From positions 1 through 34,560 of IMG/VR virus record IMGVR_UViG_3300022871_001197: a stretch of 34,560 nt of DNA, one strand, 5' to 3'. Under the pieces are notes generated by a model. The model ran no database searches. It worked only from the letters and a program-made list of their open reading frames with translations, and was not told the DNA's origin. The position numbers were made by a program, and so were the translations under genes. The DNA comes from a virus. Shown here in pieces: positions 1-6,666 of this stretch. Numbering within the stretch: position 1 is the stretch's first letter; each line of letters begins with the position of its first letter.

Positions 1-2
1 AA

Positions 3-167
3 ACTATAACTGAAGAACTTAAGATTTACAATCCAAATACAAAAAAAGTAATAGGTAATTTTTGTAATTTTAGTTGTTTTAAAAAGTGGAAATTAAAGGA
101 AGTGGTTGTGAATCATAATCATTTTGTGGAAGACGATGTTGCAGTAAGAAAAGCAAAGGTGAAATAA
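3..167 (+). CDS. C-terminal fragment of unknown protein, cut by window edge
   Basis: The reading frame is open from the left edge and ends at TAA 165-167, giving 54 residues. It contains a short Cys cluster (FCNFSCFKKW), which resembles one half of a small zinc-binding module in which a Cys pair is followed by aromatic and basic residues. The stop sits directly before the next ATG, so it belongs to the same + strand operon. No function can be assigned from the fragment. Confidence 0.6.
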   Translation, partial: TITEELKIYNPNTKKVIGNFCNFSCFKKWKLKEVVVNHNHFVEDDVAVRKAKVK

Positions 168-668
168 ATGAAAATATTTTTAGATCAAGACATACAAAAC
201 AAAGCAATAAAACTATCCAAACTCGTAATGGCTAAAGCAGAAAAACATAATTGGAACGACAAATTTGTTTTAAACCAAGTTCATGGCAAAGCAGAATTCG
301 ATGCAGATGTTATAGGATTTCTTGGAGAATTTGCTTTTGCAGAAATGTTTAATTTAGAAGGACCCATATTTTTTGAAACAAGTAATGATGTATATGATTT
401 CAAAATTGCAAATAAAAGAATAGATTTGAAAACAAGATTAACAGGAAAAAATATTTATATTAATGCTAATCAATTTGAAAGAAAGAAAAATATTATTGAC
501 TTATTTGTTTTTGGAAATATTGGAAACAATAAATTTACTTTAGATGGTTTTATTGAATACGATAAAGTCAAAGAAATAAATAATATAATTTGTTTCAATA
601 ATGGAAGTTCAGCATATCTTATTGAACAAAAAGATTTAACTGACATTGAATTATTGAGGAAGATTTAA
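168..668 (+). CDS. Putative PD-(D/E)XK nuclease-superfamily protein
   Basis: 166 residues with a good GGTGA ribosome site 5-9 nt before the ATG. The centre carries the usual order of PD-(D/E)XK core residues: Glu54 in an alpha helix (GFLGEFAFAEMF), Asp77 in VYDF, and Asp86-x-Lys88 in RIDLKTR, with strand-helix-strand spacing that fits the fold. Small phage proteins of this type are often nucleases of unknown target. It stands directly before the methyltransferase and resolvase genes, so a DNA-processing role is possible. The fold call rests on motif reading only; metal-dependent nuclease activity is inferred. The C-terminal half (90-166) has no recognised motif. Confidence 0.6.
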   Translation: MKIFLDQDIQNKAIKLSKLVMAKAEKHNWNDKFVLNQVHGKAEFDADVIGFLGEFAFAEMFNLEGPIFFETSNDVYDFKIANKRIDLKTRLTGKNIYINANQFERKKNIIDLFVFGNIGNNKFTLDGFIEYDKVKEINNIICFNNGSSAYLIEQKDLTDIELLRKI

Positions 669-705
669 TTAGTTTAAAAACATAAACAACATGGGGGAAA
701 TTATT

Positions 706-1431
706 ATGGAAGAAAAAATATGCAGACACAAAAATTTAGTTGAACTAACACACAGACACAAACAATGTTCTGATTGTGGAGTTTGGAAAGGAACAAGAGA
801 AGATGCACATCATTATTCAATGGAGTATTATACAAATAAAGTGTTTGGATTGTTTGATGCTTGTATTCCTAAAAGAACAATTAATAGTGAATATTACAAA
901 TTTACTCATTTTAAAAATCTTGAAATAGACACAACACAAATGAGAAAGATTTTAGAGATTGGTGGTGGAGTTTGTCAAACATCTTACTCTCTTGCTCTTG
1001 AAGGCAAAGATGTTATTGTTGTAGAATCAAGTCAATGGGCTACAAAATGGATGAAAGAATCTTATGGTGAAAGAAATGGTTTCAAAATAATTGATGCTAA
1101 CTTTGAAAATGTAGATAAATCTTTAATTGGAAAAGACTTTGATTTCATTTTTGCTAATCATGTATTTGAACATTTAGTTGATCCAATGACTGCAATAGAA
1201 TATTGTTATGATATTCTTGTTGATAATGGAAAATTCTTTTTGATTGTTCCTAATCAAGAAAGAGAAAAGAACATGCATCATACTCATGAATGGGCTTTTA
1301 GTATTGATGTTCTAAAAAAGTGGTTTGAACAGGTTGGATTTAAAGATATTAAAATTCAAGAGTTCCCGGGGAGTGTTGAGGAAGTTAAACAGCTTGGTGG
1401 AGCTCACATTAGGATTGTTGGGACTAAATAA
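706..1431 (+). CDS. Class I SAM-dependent methyltransferase with N-terminal Cys cluster
   Basis: About 241 residues. I chose the ATG at 706 because a GGGGG ribosome-site-like run (693-697) lies just before it; an in-frame ATG at 691 would put that run inside the gene. The N-terminus has Cys6, Cys21 and Cys24 (C-x14-C-x2-C, with His residues nearby), a probable zinc knuckle. The Rossmann core follows: motif I ILEIGGGVCQ near 82-91, acidic strand end VVVESSQW, then FDFIFANHVFEHLVDP, typical of the Methyltransf_11/23 group that often modifies sugars or small molecules. The gene at 2793 has the same architecture. With the glycosyltransferases and radical SAM enzyme downstream, glycan or nucleotide-sugar O-methylation is the likeliest role; the substrate is unknown. 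Confidence 0.85.
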   Translation: MEEKICRHKNLVELTHRHKQCSDCGVWKGTREDAHHYSMEYYTNKVFGLFDACIPKRTINSEYYKFTHFKNLEIDTTQMRKILEIGGGVCQTSYSLALEGKDVIVVESSQWATKWMKESYGERNGFKIIDANFENVDKSLIGKDFDFIFANHVFEHLVDPMTAIEYCYDILVDNGKFFLIVPNQEREKNMHHTHEWAFSIDVLKKWFEQVGFKDIKIQEFPGSVEEVKQLGGAHIRIVGTK

Positions 1432-1445
1432 TTTGGTGATTTGAA

Positions 1446-1778
1446 ATGACACATTATAGGAAAGGATATTCACTTGAAAGAAATGTAAAACTACATTTAG
1501 AATCACAAGGATATTATGTCATTAGAAGTGCAGGAAGTCATGGCATTGCAGACTTAATGGCTAAAAAACCAGATGAACTTTGCTACTTCATTCAACTAAA
1601 AAGTGGAACAAAAATAACTAAATATGAGAAAAAAAGAATTGAAGACTTTTTTAAACTCCACAAGTTTTGTAGTGTAATAATTATTACAAAAATAAAAAAA
1701 CAATTTATTATAGAAAACTTTTGTGGCAAGTGGAAACAAAATATTTATAAACACATTAAAGAGATTGTTTTAGTATGA
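1446..1778 (+). CDS. Archaeal Hjc-type Holliday junction resolvase-like protein
   Basis: 110 residues, close to the length of a minimal archaeal Hjc. The N-terminal signature is clear: RKGYSLERNVKLHLESQGYY, then VIRSAGSHGIADLMA, giving Glu11, the SAGSH loop and Asp36. Known Hjc enzymes next carry E-x-K as the second half of the metal site; here the strand reads YFIQLKSG, so the acidic residue is Gln50 while Lys52 is kept. The family resolves four-way DNA junctions, and in a virus would clear branched DNA before packaging. The Glu-to-Gln change may lower or remove cleavage. The last four bases overlap the next gene start (ATGA). Confidence 0.8.
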   Translation: MTHYRKGYSLERNVKLHLESQGYYVIRSAGSHGIADLMAKKPDELCYFIQLKSGTKITKYEKKRIEDFFKLHKFCSVIIITKIKKQFIIENFCGKWKQNIYKHIKEIVLV

Positions 1779-2068
1779 GTGATATTCCAAAAGAAGCAAA
1801 AGACAAATTATTAAATAAAATTAAAAATACTTTAAACTCAAAAAATAATAAAAAATTCTTATTACTTTTTATAGCACAAGAAAAAAAAGGAACATCAATT
1901 GGATTTCTTTCTGGATTTAATGATATGGAAACACTTGGACATATTGAAAAAGCAAAGTTATTTACTTATGAAAGAATTGCAACTTGTGAGCATGATAGAA
2001 CAAGTAATAAAAGATTAGTTGATGTTGAAGAAAAAGTAGTTGAAGGAAAATTATCTTATGTGAGTTGA
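1775..2068 (+). CDS. Small hypothetical protein
   Basis: 97 residues, beginning inside the stop of the resolvase gene (ATGA overlap), so probably translated by coupling. The N-terminus is lysine-rich and helical. A central part (FLLLFIAQEKKGTSIGFLSGF) looks like a beta-hairpin core rather than a membrane segment, and the C-terminus is charged. I do not recognise the family. Position suggests it is co-expressed with the resolvase. Confidence 0.7.
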   Translation: MSDIPKEAKDKLLNKIKNTLNSKNNKKFLLLFIAQEKKGTSIGFLSGFNDMETLGHIEKAKLFTYERIATCEHDRTSNKRLVDVEEKVVEGKLSYVS

Positions 2069-2070
2069 TT

Positions 2071-2784
2071 ATGGAAAAAATTGCTATACTGACACCATGT
2101 TACAATGGAAAGCGAGATGAGAAAACAGAAGAATGTATTTTAAAATGTAAAAGTTATTTCAAAAATTTTGAGTTTTATAGTTTCACAACAGAAGAAGTTT
2201 ATATTCATAGGGGAAGAACAACTTTGTTAAATGATTTAATTGAGAGAGATGCACTTGAACATTTCTCTTATGTTTTATGGTTAGACAGTGATGTTTATTT
2301 TGAACCAAAAGATTTATCAAAATTAATTGAATCTGTTTCTGGAAAAAATCTTGGTTGTGTTAGTGGAGTTTATTTTAATAGACATAGGAATCATCACCCA
2401 ATGTATTGTTATGGTGATGGATATTATGGTTTAGAATGGGATAAACTTTCAAATATCCCAAATAAAATATTTGAAGTTGATGGACTTGGATTTGGATTTC
2501 TATTAATGAAAATTGGGTTAATTCATAGATATGTAAAAGAATATCCTTATCAAAAATGGTTTGATTCTAGTAATTGGTATCCAACAAGATTAGAAGAAAA
2601 AGCAATATTTACTATTGGTGAAGATGTTGACTTTTGTAAAAAACTTAGAAAACTTGGTTACAAAATTTGGGTTGATGGAACAATAAAATTATCTCATAAA
2701 GGAATTGTTTATGATGATTATGTTAAATGGAAAAAAGAAAACTTTTGGCACCCACATTGTGCGTCAAAGGTATTAAAGTATTAG
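2071..2784 (+). CDS. GT-A fold glycosyltransferase
   Basis: 237 residues from ATG 2071; an in-frame TTG at 2065 overlapping the previous stop is the alternative. It starts IAILTPCYNG, the first Rossmann strand of GT2-like enzymes, has RGRTTLLNDL (a donor-binding helix), and the metal-binding D-x-D as Asp72-Ser-Asp74 in LWLDSDVYF. A later GEDVDFCKKL element fits the catalytic-base region of GT-A enzymes, followed by GYKIWVDGTIKLSHKG. No membrane segment is seen, so it should act in the cytoplasm. The gene at 5232 shares the same landmarks (D-x-D, GED-x-x-FCKKL, SH near the end), so the two are paralogues. Donor and acceptor are unknown. Confidence 0.85.
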   Translation: MEKIAILTPCYNGKRDEKTEECILKCKSYFKNFEFYSFTTEEVYIHRGRTTLLNDLIERDALEHFSYVLWLDSDVYFEPKDLSKLIESVSGKNLGCVSGVYFNRHRNHHPMYCYGDGYYGLEWDKLSNIPNKIFEVDGLGFGFLLMKIGLIHRYVKEYPYQKWFDSSNWYPTRLEEKAIFTIGEDVDFCKKLRKLGYKIWVDGTIKLSHKGIVYDDYVKWKKENFWHPHCASKVLKY

Positions 2785-2792
2785 GCGATGTT

Positions 2793-3506
2793 ATGAGTAT
2801 ATGCAAACATAAATGGGAAAGATTACAAGACACAATTTGTTGTGAGCATTACAAGTGTGAACTTTGTGATGCAATAAAGAAAACTTCTATTTGTGATTTT
2901 CATACAAAGATTTCGCATACTTATATTGGGAAAGAATATTTTGTTAGTTCAAAGATTGGTAATTTTAAAGATGATATTCCTTTGAATAAACAATATATTA
3001 ATGAACTTGAATTTGCTTTAAACGAATTTAATTTTAACAGGGATTCTAAATATCTTAGAACAGTTATTGAAATTGGTGCTGGAATTGGAAGATTAATTCC
3101 AATGTTTTTAAAAAATGGTTTTGATTATACTGGTCTTGAGTATAATGAATGGGCAGTAAGATATATGGAAAATGCTTATGATGTTAAAGTTATTAAAGAA
3201 GATTTTATGAAACTGAATTTAGATAAAAAATATAATTTGGTTGTTTGTATTCATACTCTTGAACATTTTAAAGATGCTGATGTTGCTTTTGAAAAACTTT
3301 GTAATCTTGTAACACCATATGGTTATTTGCTTATTGAAGTTCCACATAGAAAAGATTTGTATAATCCAGATCACTATTGGTTTTTTGATAAGGCTGTTCT
3401 TTATAATTGGGCTGACTTAAATGATTTTGAGGTTATTGGTTATTTACAAAAAAAGGTTATTGAGAGAGAAGATTATATTTATTGTTTAATGAAAAGGGGA
3501 AAGTAA
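2793..3506 (+). CDS. Class I SAM-dependent methyltransferase with N-terminal Cys cluster
   Basis: 237 residues from ATG 2793 (GGCGAT upstream); a longer frame runs back to 2727 but overlaps the glycosyltransferase without a ribosome site. Cys4, Cys16, Cys17, Cys22 and Cys25 make a likely zinc-binding N-terminal module. Motif I is VIEIGAGIGR near 91-100, followed by GLEYNEWAVRYM and LVVCIHTLEHFKDADVAF. The layout matches the 706 gene, although the sequences have diverged. A role in modifying a sugar or sugar-linked intermediate fits its place between a glycosyltransferase and a radical SAM enzyme; that role is inferred. Confidence 0.85.
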   Translation: MSICKHKWERLQDTICCEHYKCELCDAIKKTSICDFHTKISHTYIGKEYFVSSKIGNFKDDIPLNKQYINELEFALNEFNFNRDSKYLRTVIEIGAGIGRLIPMFLKNGFDYTGLEYNEWAVRYMENAYDVKVIKEDFMKLNLDKKYNLVVCIHTLEHFKDADVAFEKLCNLVTPYGYLLIEVPHRKDLYNPDHYWFFDKAVLYNWADLNDFEVIGYLQKKVIEREDYIYCLMKRGK

Positions 3507-3508
3507 TA

Positions 3509-4612
3509 ATGTATTTTATAGAAAAAAATAATAAAAGAGAAATAACAAAATGTTTTATTCTTTATGTTGATAAAGAATGTAGTCCTCAAGAAAAAGAAAA
3601 GGTATGTAATTTTAGTTGTGACTTTTGTTATTATCGTTTCTCTAATCAAAAATGGAAAACATTACAAGAAATGAAGAATGAAATTAATGAAATGATTTCT
3701 CGTGGTTCTAATCATATTCAAATTACTGGTGCTGAACCAACAATGCACAAAGACTTTTTTGAATTACTTGATTTTGTTAAATCTAAAAATGTTTTGTGTT
3801 CTGTTATTACAAATGGTTATTTGTTATCAGTTGAAAGTCTTGTTGAAAAACTTGTTGGCAAAGTTGATTATTTATTAATGTCTATTCATGGATATAAAAA
3901 GAAATGGAATAAAATTTCTCATGTGCCATTGTCTTGGGAAAAAACAGTTATGGCTTTGGGTAATTGTAGAAAGCATGGGATTGAAGTTCATTTTAATACA
4001 ACATTAATTAAACAAAATTATAAGGACTTAGATAAAATTCTTTTGTTAGCAAAAGAGTTTAATGTAAAGAGATGTAATTTTATTTGTTTTAATCCTTTTT
4101 GTAGTTTTAAAACTGCAGCTGGACAAGAACAAGTTGATAAGTTAATGGTTAGTTATGATGATATGATGCCTTATCTTGAAGATGCATTTGATTTGTGTAT
4201 GGCTAATAATATTGATTTTGCTATGAGGTATTTTCCTTTTTGTAAAGTTCCTGTTCATATGAGGAAATATGTATTTAATTATTCTAATTTACAATTTGAT
4301 TTGAATGAGTGGAATTATGCTTATTGGTTTCCTAAAGAATTTGGATCTAGTTTAAGTATAATGGATAAAGTTATTCATGCTCGTGGTCTTGAAGGTTCTG
4401 GTGAACAGAAATTGTTACATGCGTTTGGAAGGTTTTATCCACCATTTAGAATTAATTTTAAAGAAGATGATGAGTGCAAGTTTTGTAATGATTACTTGAT
4501 TTGTGATACTCCTCATGCTGAACAGAAACTTAAATTTACAAATCAAAAGTTTTGTAGAACTGGTTCGCCAGTTAAAAGAAATGCTAAATATTATGTCAAT
4601 GGGGGTAATTGA
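3509..4612 (+). CDS. Radical SAM enzyme with C-terminal Cys cluster
   Basis: 367 residues from ATG 3509, preceded by GGGGAAAG. The radical SAM 4Fe-4S motif C-x3-C-x2-C is CNFSCDFC (Cys33, 37, 40), followed by ITGAEPTMHKDFFEL, the GE/GA-P SAM-binding motif, and VITNGYLL. The C-terminus has Cys323, Cys326, Cys332 and Cys349 (CKFCNDYLIC then FC), like the auxiliary-cluster region of SPASM/twitch enzymes, though shorter. The family generates a 5'-deoxyadenosyl radical for methylation, epimerisation, peptide or sugar chemistry. Its neighbours suggest sugar or surface modification. The substrate is not visible in the sequence. Confidence 0.88.
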   Translation: MYFIEKNNKREITKCFILYVDKECSPQEKEKVCNFSCDFCYYRFSNQKWKTLQEMKNEINEMISRGSNHIQITGAEPTMHKDFFELLDFVKSKNVLCSVITNGYLLSVESLVEKLVGKVDYLLMSIHGYKKKWNKISHVPLSWEKTVMALGNCRKHGIEVHFNTTLIKQNYKDLDKILLLAKEFNVKRCNFICFNPFCSFKTAAGQEQVDKLMVSYDDMMPYLEDAFDLCMANNIDFAMRYFPFCKVPVHMRKYVFNYSNLQFDLNEWNYAYWFPKEFGSSLSIMDKVIHARGLEGSGEQKLLHAFGRFYPPFRINFKEDDECKFCNDYLICDTPHAEQKLKFTNQKFCRTGSPVKRNAKYYVNGGN

Positions 4613-4613
4613 T

Positions 4614-4808
4614 ATGTTTGAAGGAATAATAGGAATGTTTGGTTATATCAAACCAACTAATAGAGAAATACAATTAATAGATATTGTTGATAATGCTAGA
4701 ATTGAAGGACACGATATTTTTATTGATTTCTTGAAAACCACTAAAAGACAAAAAATATATGTTAAAGGTGGAAAAAAAATAATTTATAAAACTAACTTGG
4801 AGGACTAA
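4614..4808 (+). CDS. Small hypothetical protein
   Basis: 64 residues. The start at 4614 is supported by GGGGGTAATT directly upstream; the frame is open further back inside the radical SAM gene but without a ribosome site there. The protein has a hydrophobic glycine-containing N-terminus (FEGIIGMFGYI) and a basic C-terminal beta-rich part. No family recognised. Confidence 0.6.
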   Translation: MFEGIIGMFGYIKPTNREIQLIDIVDNARIEGHDIFIDFLKTTKRQKIYVKGGKKIIYKTNLED

Positions 4809-4810
4809 AA

Positions 4811-5050
4811 ATGAATGTATGGAGTGAAGTAAGAGATATGGCAATTGTAGTTTTAATATTACAATACTTAATTGGATTGTATTATACTACAATAATATTT
4901 GTTGTCTTGTTCATTGTTTTAATTGTTGGATATAAAGCAAATAAAATTAAAGAAGAAGAATCAAAGAAAAAAGTAATAAAAACAACAATGGAATTATTTA
5001 ACAAAATGGTTGAAAAAGATAATTCTACTAAAAAAGGAAAGGTGAAATAA
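4811..5050 (+). CDS. Small membrane protein with charged cytoplasmic tail
   Basis: 79 residues with GGAGG eight nt before the ATG. Residues about 9-44 are strongly hydrophobic (AIVVLILQYLIGLYY, TTIIFVVLFIVLIVGY), enough for two short or one long membrane segment; the rest is a lysine/glutamate-rich helix. It could anchor the modification enzymes encoded around it to the membrane, but this is speculation. Confidence 0.7.
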   Translation: MNVWSEVRDMAIVVLILQYLIGLYYTTIIFVVLFIVLIVGYKANKIKEEESKKKVIKTTMELFNKMVEKDNSTKKGKVK

Positions 5051-5052
5051 TT

Positions 5053-5229
5053 ATGGGGGATGTAACTGACATTGGGCCTATGATTCAATTGGCTAAATTG
5101 AGAATGAAAGATAAAAAAGAATATGATAAACTATTAAATGAAATAGTATTTGTTACAAGGGACATGATAAAAATATCTACTTCTCTTGTTAAAGAACAAA
5201 TGGAAAAAATGGAAAAAGAAGGTAAGTAA
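5053..5229 (+). CDS. Small helical hypothetical protein
   Basis: 58 residues, ending three nt before the next gene. GGTGA stands at the right distance before ATG 5053. Sequence begins MGDVTDIGPMIQLAKLRMKD and continues as a charged helix likely to form a coiled coil. The gene lies in a tight + strand row with gaps of two nt on both sides, which supports it as real. Function unknown. Confidence 0.6.
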   Translation: MGDVTDIGPMIQLAKLRMKDKKEYDKLLNEIVFVTRDMIKISTSLVKEQMEKMEKEGK

Positions 5230-5231
5230 AA

Positions 5232-5936
5232 ATGGTTGATGAAAGAAAGTCTGTTGCGATTTGTGTTTCCGCAAGTCATACTATTCCAGCAGCTTTCTTG
5301 AAACATTTCATGAATTTTTATTTATCTAATCAAGAGAAATATGATTTGTATTTTTTGTGTGAAGTAAATTATTTAATTGACTATGCAAGAAATACTATGG
5401 TTAAGAAACTTTTGGGTTGTGATAGGCAACCAGATTATTTTTTCTTTGTTGATGCTGATATGGTGTTTGCTCATAATACTTTAGATAGATTAATTGAGGA
5501 AGATAAAGATGTTATTACTGGTCTTTATTTTCAAAGGTTAAGACCACATTATCCTTTGGCTTGGAAATCTGATGGGAACAAATATTGTTGGCATACTGAT
5601 TTTAAAGAAAATGTTGTTGAGGAAATTGATGCTTGTGGAGCTGGAGCTTTGTTAGTTAAGTCTGATGTTTTTAAGAAAATTGGTTCTCTTTGGTTTTATG
5701 ATTTGATTGATGTTAATGGTTGTCCTGTTGGGGAAGATATTTATTTTTGTAAGAAGTTACAGGAGAATGGTTTTAGGATTTGGTTGCATGGTGGAACTAT
5801 TATTTCTCACATCGGGGATTCTTCAATAAATATTACTGATTTTGTTTTGTGTAAAAATAGTCCGGAGTATATTCCGAGGAAAGAAACTGGTTTGCATAAT
5901 GATTCTTTTGAAACAAAAGATATTTTCATGCAATAA
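5232..5936 (+). CDS. GT-A fold glycosyltransferase
   Basis: 234 residues. D-x-D is Asp74-Ala-Asp76 in FFFVDADMVF, preceded by NYLIDYARNTMVKKL, and followed by VITGLYFQR and the GEDIYFCKKL element, then IWLHGGTIISHIGD. These match the 2071 enzyme element by element. It is the last gene of the + strand block, followed by a convergent boundary with the virion operon. Such small non-processive enzymes in viruses usually act on virion glycoproteins, host surface glycans or modified DNA bases; which of these applies here is open. Confidence 0.85.
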   Translation: MVDERKSVAICVSASHTIPAAFLKHFMNFYLSNQEKYDLYFLCEVNYLIDYARNTMVKKLLGCDRQPDYFFFVDADMVFAHNTLDRLIEEDKDVITGLYFQRLRPHYPLAWKSDGNKYCWHTDFKENVVEEIDACGAGALLVKSDVFKKIGSLWFYDLIDVNGCPVGEDIYFCKKLQENGFRIWLHGGTIISHIGDSSINITDFVLCKNSPEYIPRKETGLHNDSFETKDIFMQ

Positions 5937-5961
5937 TTTTGATAATTTAAAACATTTTATT

Positions 5962-5990
5962 GTTTGGACTAGCCATAACAATACATAAAC
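5962..5990. repeat. Left copy of 29-nt inverted repeat
   Basis: The reverse complement of this stretch matches 33271-33299 at 27 of 29 positions, including an uninterrupted 21-nt core (5962-5982 against 33279-33299). It contains GGACTAGCC. It lies in the gap between the convergent + and - blocks. Possible roles are recombination or attachment site, protein-binding site, or replication-related element. Confidence 0.8.
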
Positions 5991-6060
5991 ATTGTTCAAA
6001 CACAACACATACATAATTTCATGTTTATACACATTGTTTTTATTAACAACAAAGCATTTG

Positions 6061-6102
6061 TGTTATGAAAAACAATATGTCACACAGTGTTTTTCATTAA
6101 CA
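6061..6102. terminator. Hairpin at convergent gene boundary, possible bidirectional terminator
   Basis: Arms 6061-6074 and 6088-6102 pair with a single bulged base and a 13-nt loop. It sits between the end of the + strand block (5936) and the end of the - strand operon (6125), the right place for a terminator or transcript-end stabiliser on either strand. There is no long T tract, so termination is inferred from position. The rest of 5937-6124 holds only AT-rich sequence plus the inverted repeat copy. Confidence 0.45.
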
Positions 6103-6124
6103 AAAATGTTGTCAGTTTTGTAAA

Positions 6125-6421
6125 TCATTGTTTTTCAACATTTTCATCTTCAATCTGTTTTTTAGAAGTTGTGAAAGACAAAATCTTTTCCAAATAAGTA
6201 ATCCTAGCATTAGACAAATTAATATAATTCTCCAACTCAACTTTCATTTTTGATAACTCATCTTCATGAATCTTTTGTTTAATGATAGCACGATCCAAAA
6301 ACTCAGAAGTTCTATCCATATCATTTTTAGTAATAATATAAACTTCCATTCCAATCATGTTTTCTGGAACAGAAATCATTCCAGTATTATTGTAACGCTT
6401 AACAATTTTATTTAGAATCAT
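6125..6421 (-). CDS. AbrB/DUF2080-like N-terminus with helical tail
   Basis: 98 residues. The first 32 (ILNKIVKRYNNTGMISVPEN then MIGMEVYIITK) match the swapped-hairpin pattern of archaeal AbrB/SpoVT-like proteins and of the archaeal DUF2080 family: K-x-V-K-x-Y-x-N-x-G, then VP and IG-x-x-V. The rest is a long charged helix, probably a coiled coil. It is the last gene of the virion operon and overlaps its neighbour by 14 nt. The N-terminus suggests DNA binding, for example late-gene control; position would also allow a minor tail role. Confidence 0.6.
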   Translation of the reverse strand: MILNKIVKRYNNTGMISVPENMIGMEVYIITKNDMDRTSEFLDRAIIKQKIHEDELSKMKVELENYINLSNARITYLEKILSFTTSKKQIEDENVEKQ

Positions 6422-6662
6422 CTAATTCCTCCTTAAGTTGAGTATTTAGTAATAATTTTTCTTCTACCTTTTTTGTTAAAACAATATCATCTTTTACAAT
6501 ATTCATTATTACTTTTTCTACTGGTTCTAAAACTTCAACATTACATTTTATTTTACTAGAAACATTTGTATCTAAAATATTAATCATATCTTTTGTTGTA
6601 TATTTTATTAAATCAATTTTTTTATCTTTACTTAAATCTTCTATCTTCATAATTTTTGTCAT
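6408..6662 (-). CDS. Small hypothetical protein at end of tail operon
   Basis: 84 residues with AGGTGAT just before the ATG. The sequence is mostly helical and charged, with no membrane segment or recognised motif. It follows the large tail protein by 4 nt and overlaps the AbrB-like gene, so all three are one transcript. Role unknown. Confidence 0.6.
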   Translation of the reverse strand: MTKIMKIEDLSKDKKIDLIKYTTKDMINILDTNVSSKIKCNVEVLEPVEKVIMNIVKDDIVLTKKVEEKLLLNTQLKEELDDSK

Positions 6663-6666
6663 ACAA

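Noticed and set aside
3599-3630. Similarity between the CNFSC cluster of the radical SAM enzyme and that of the partial first protein
   Set aside because: Only five residues match and the first protein lacks the third cysteine of the radical SAM motif.
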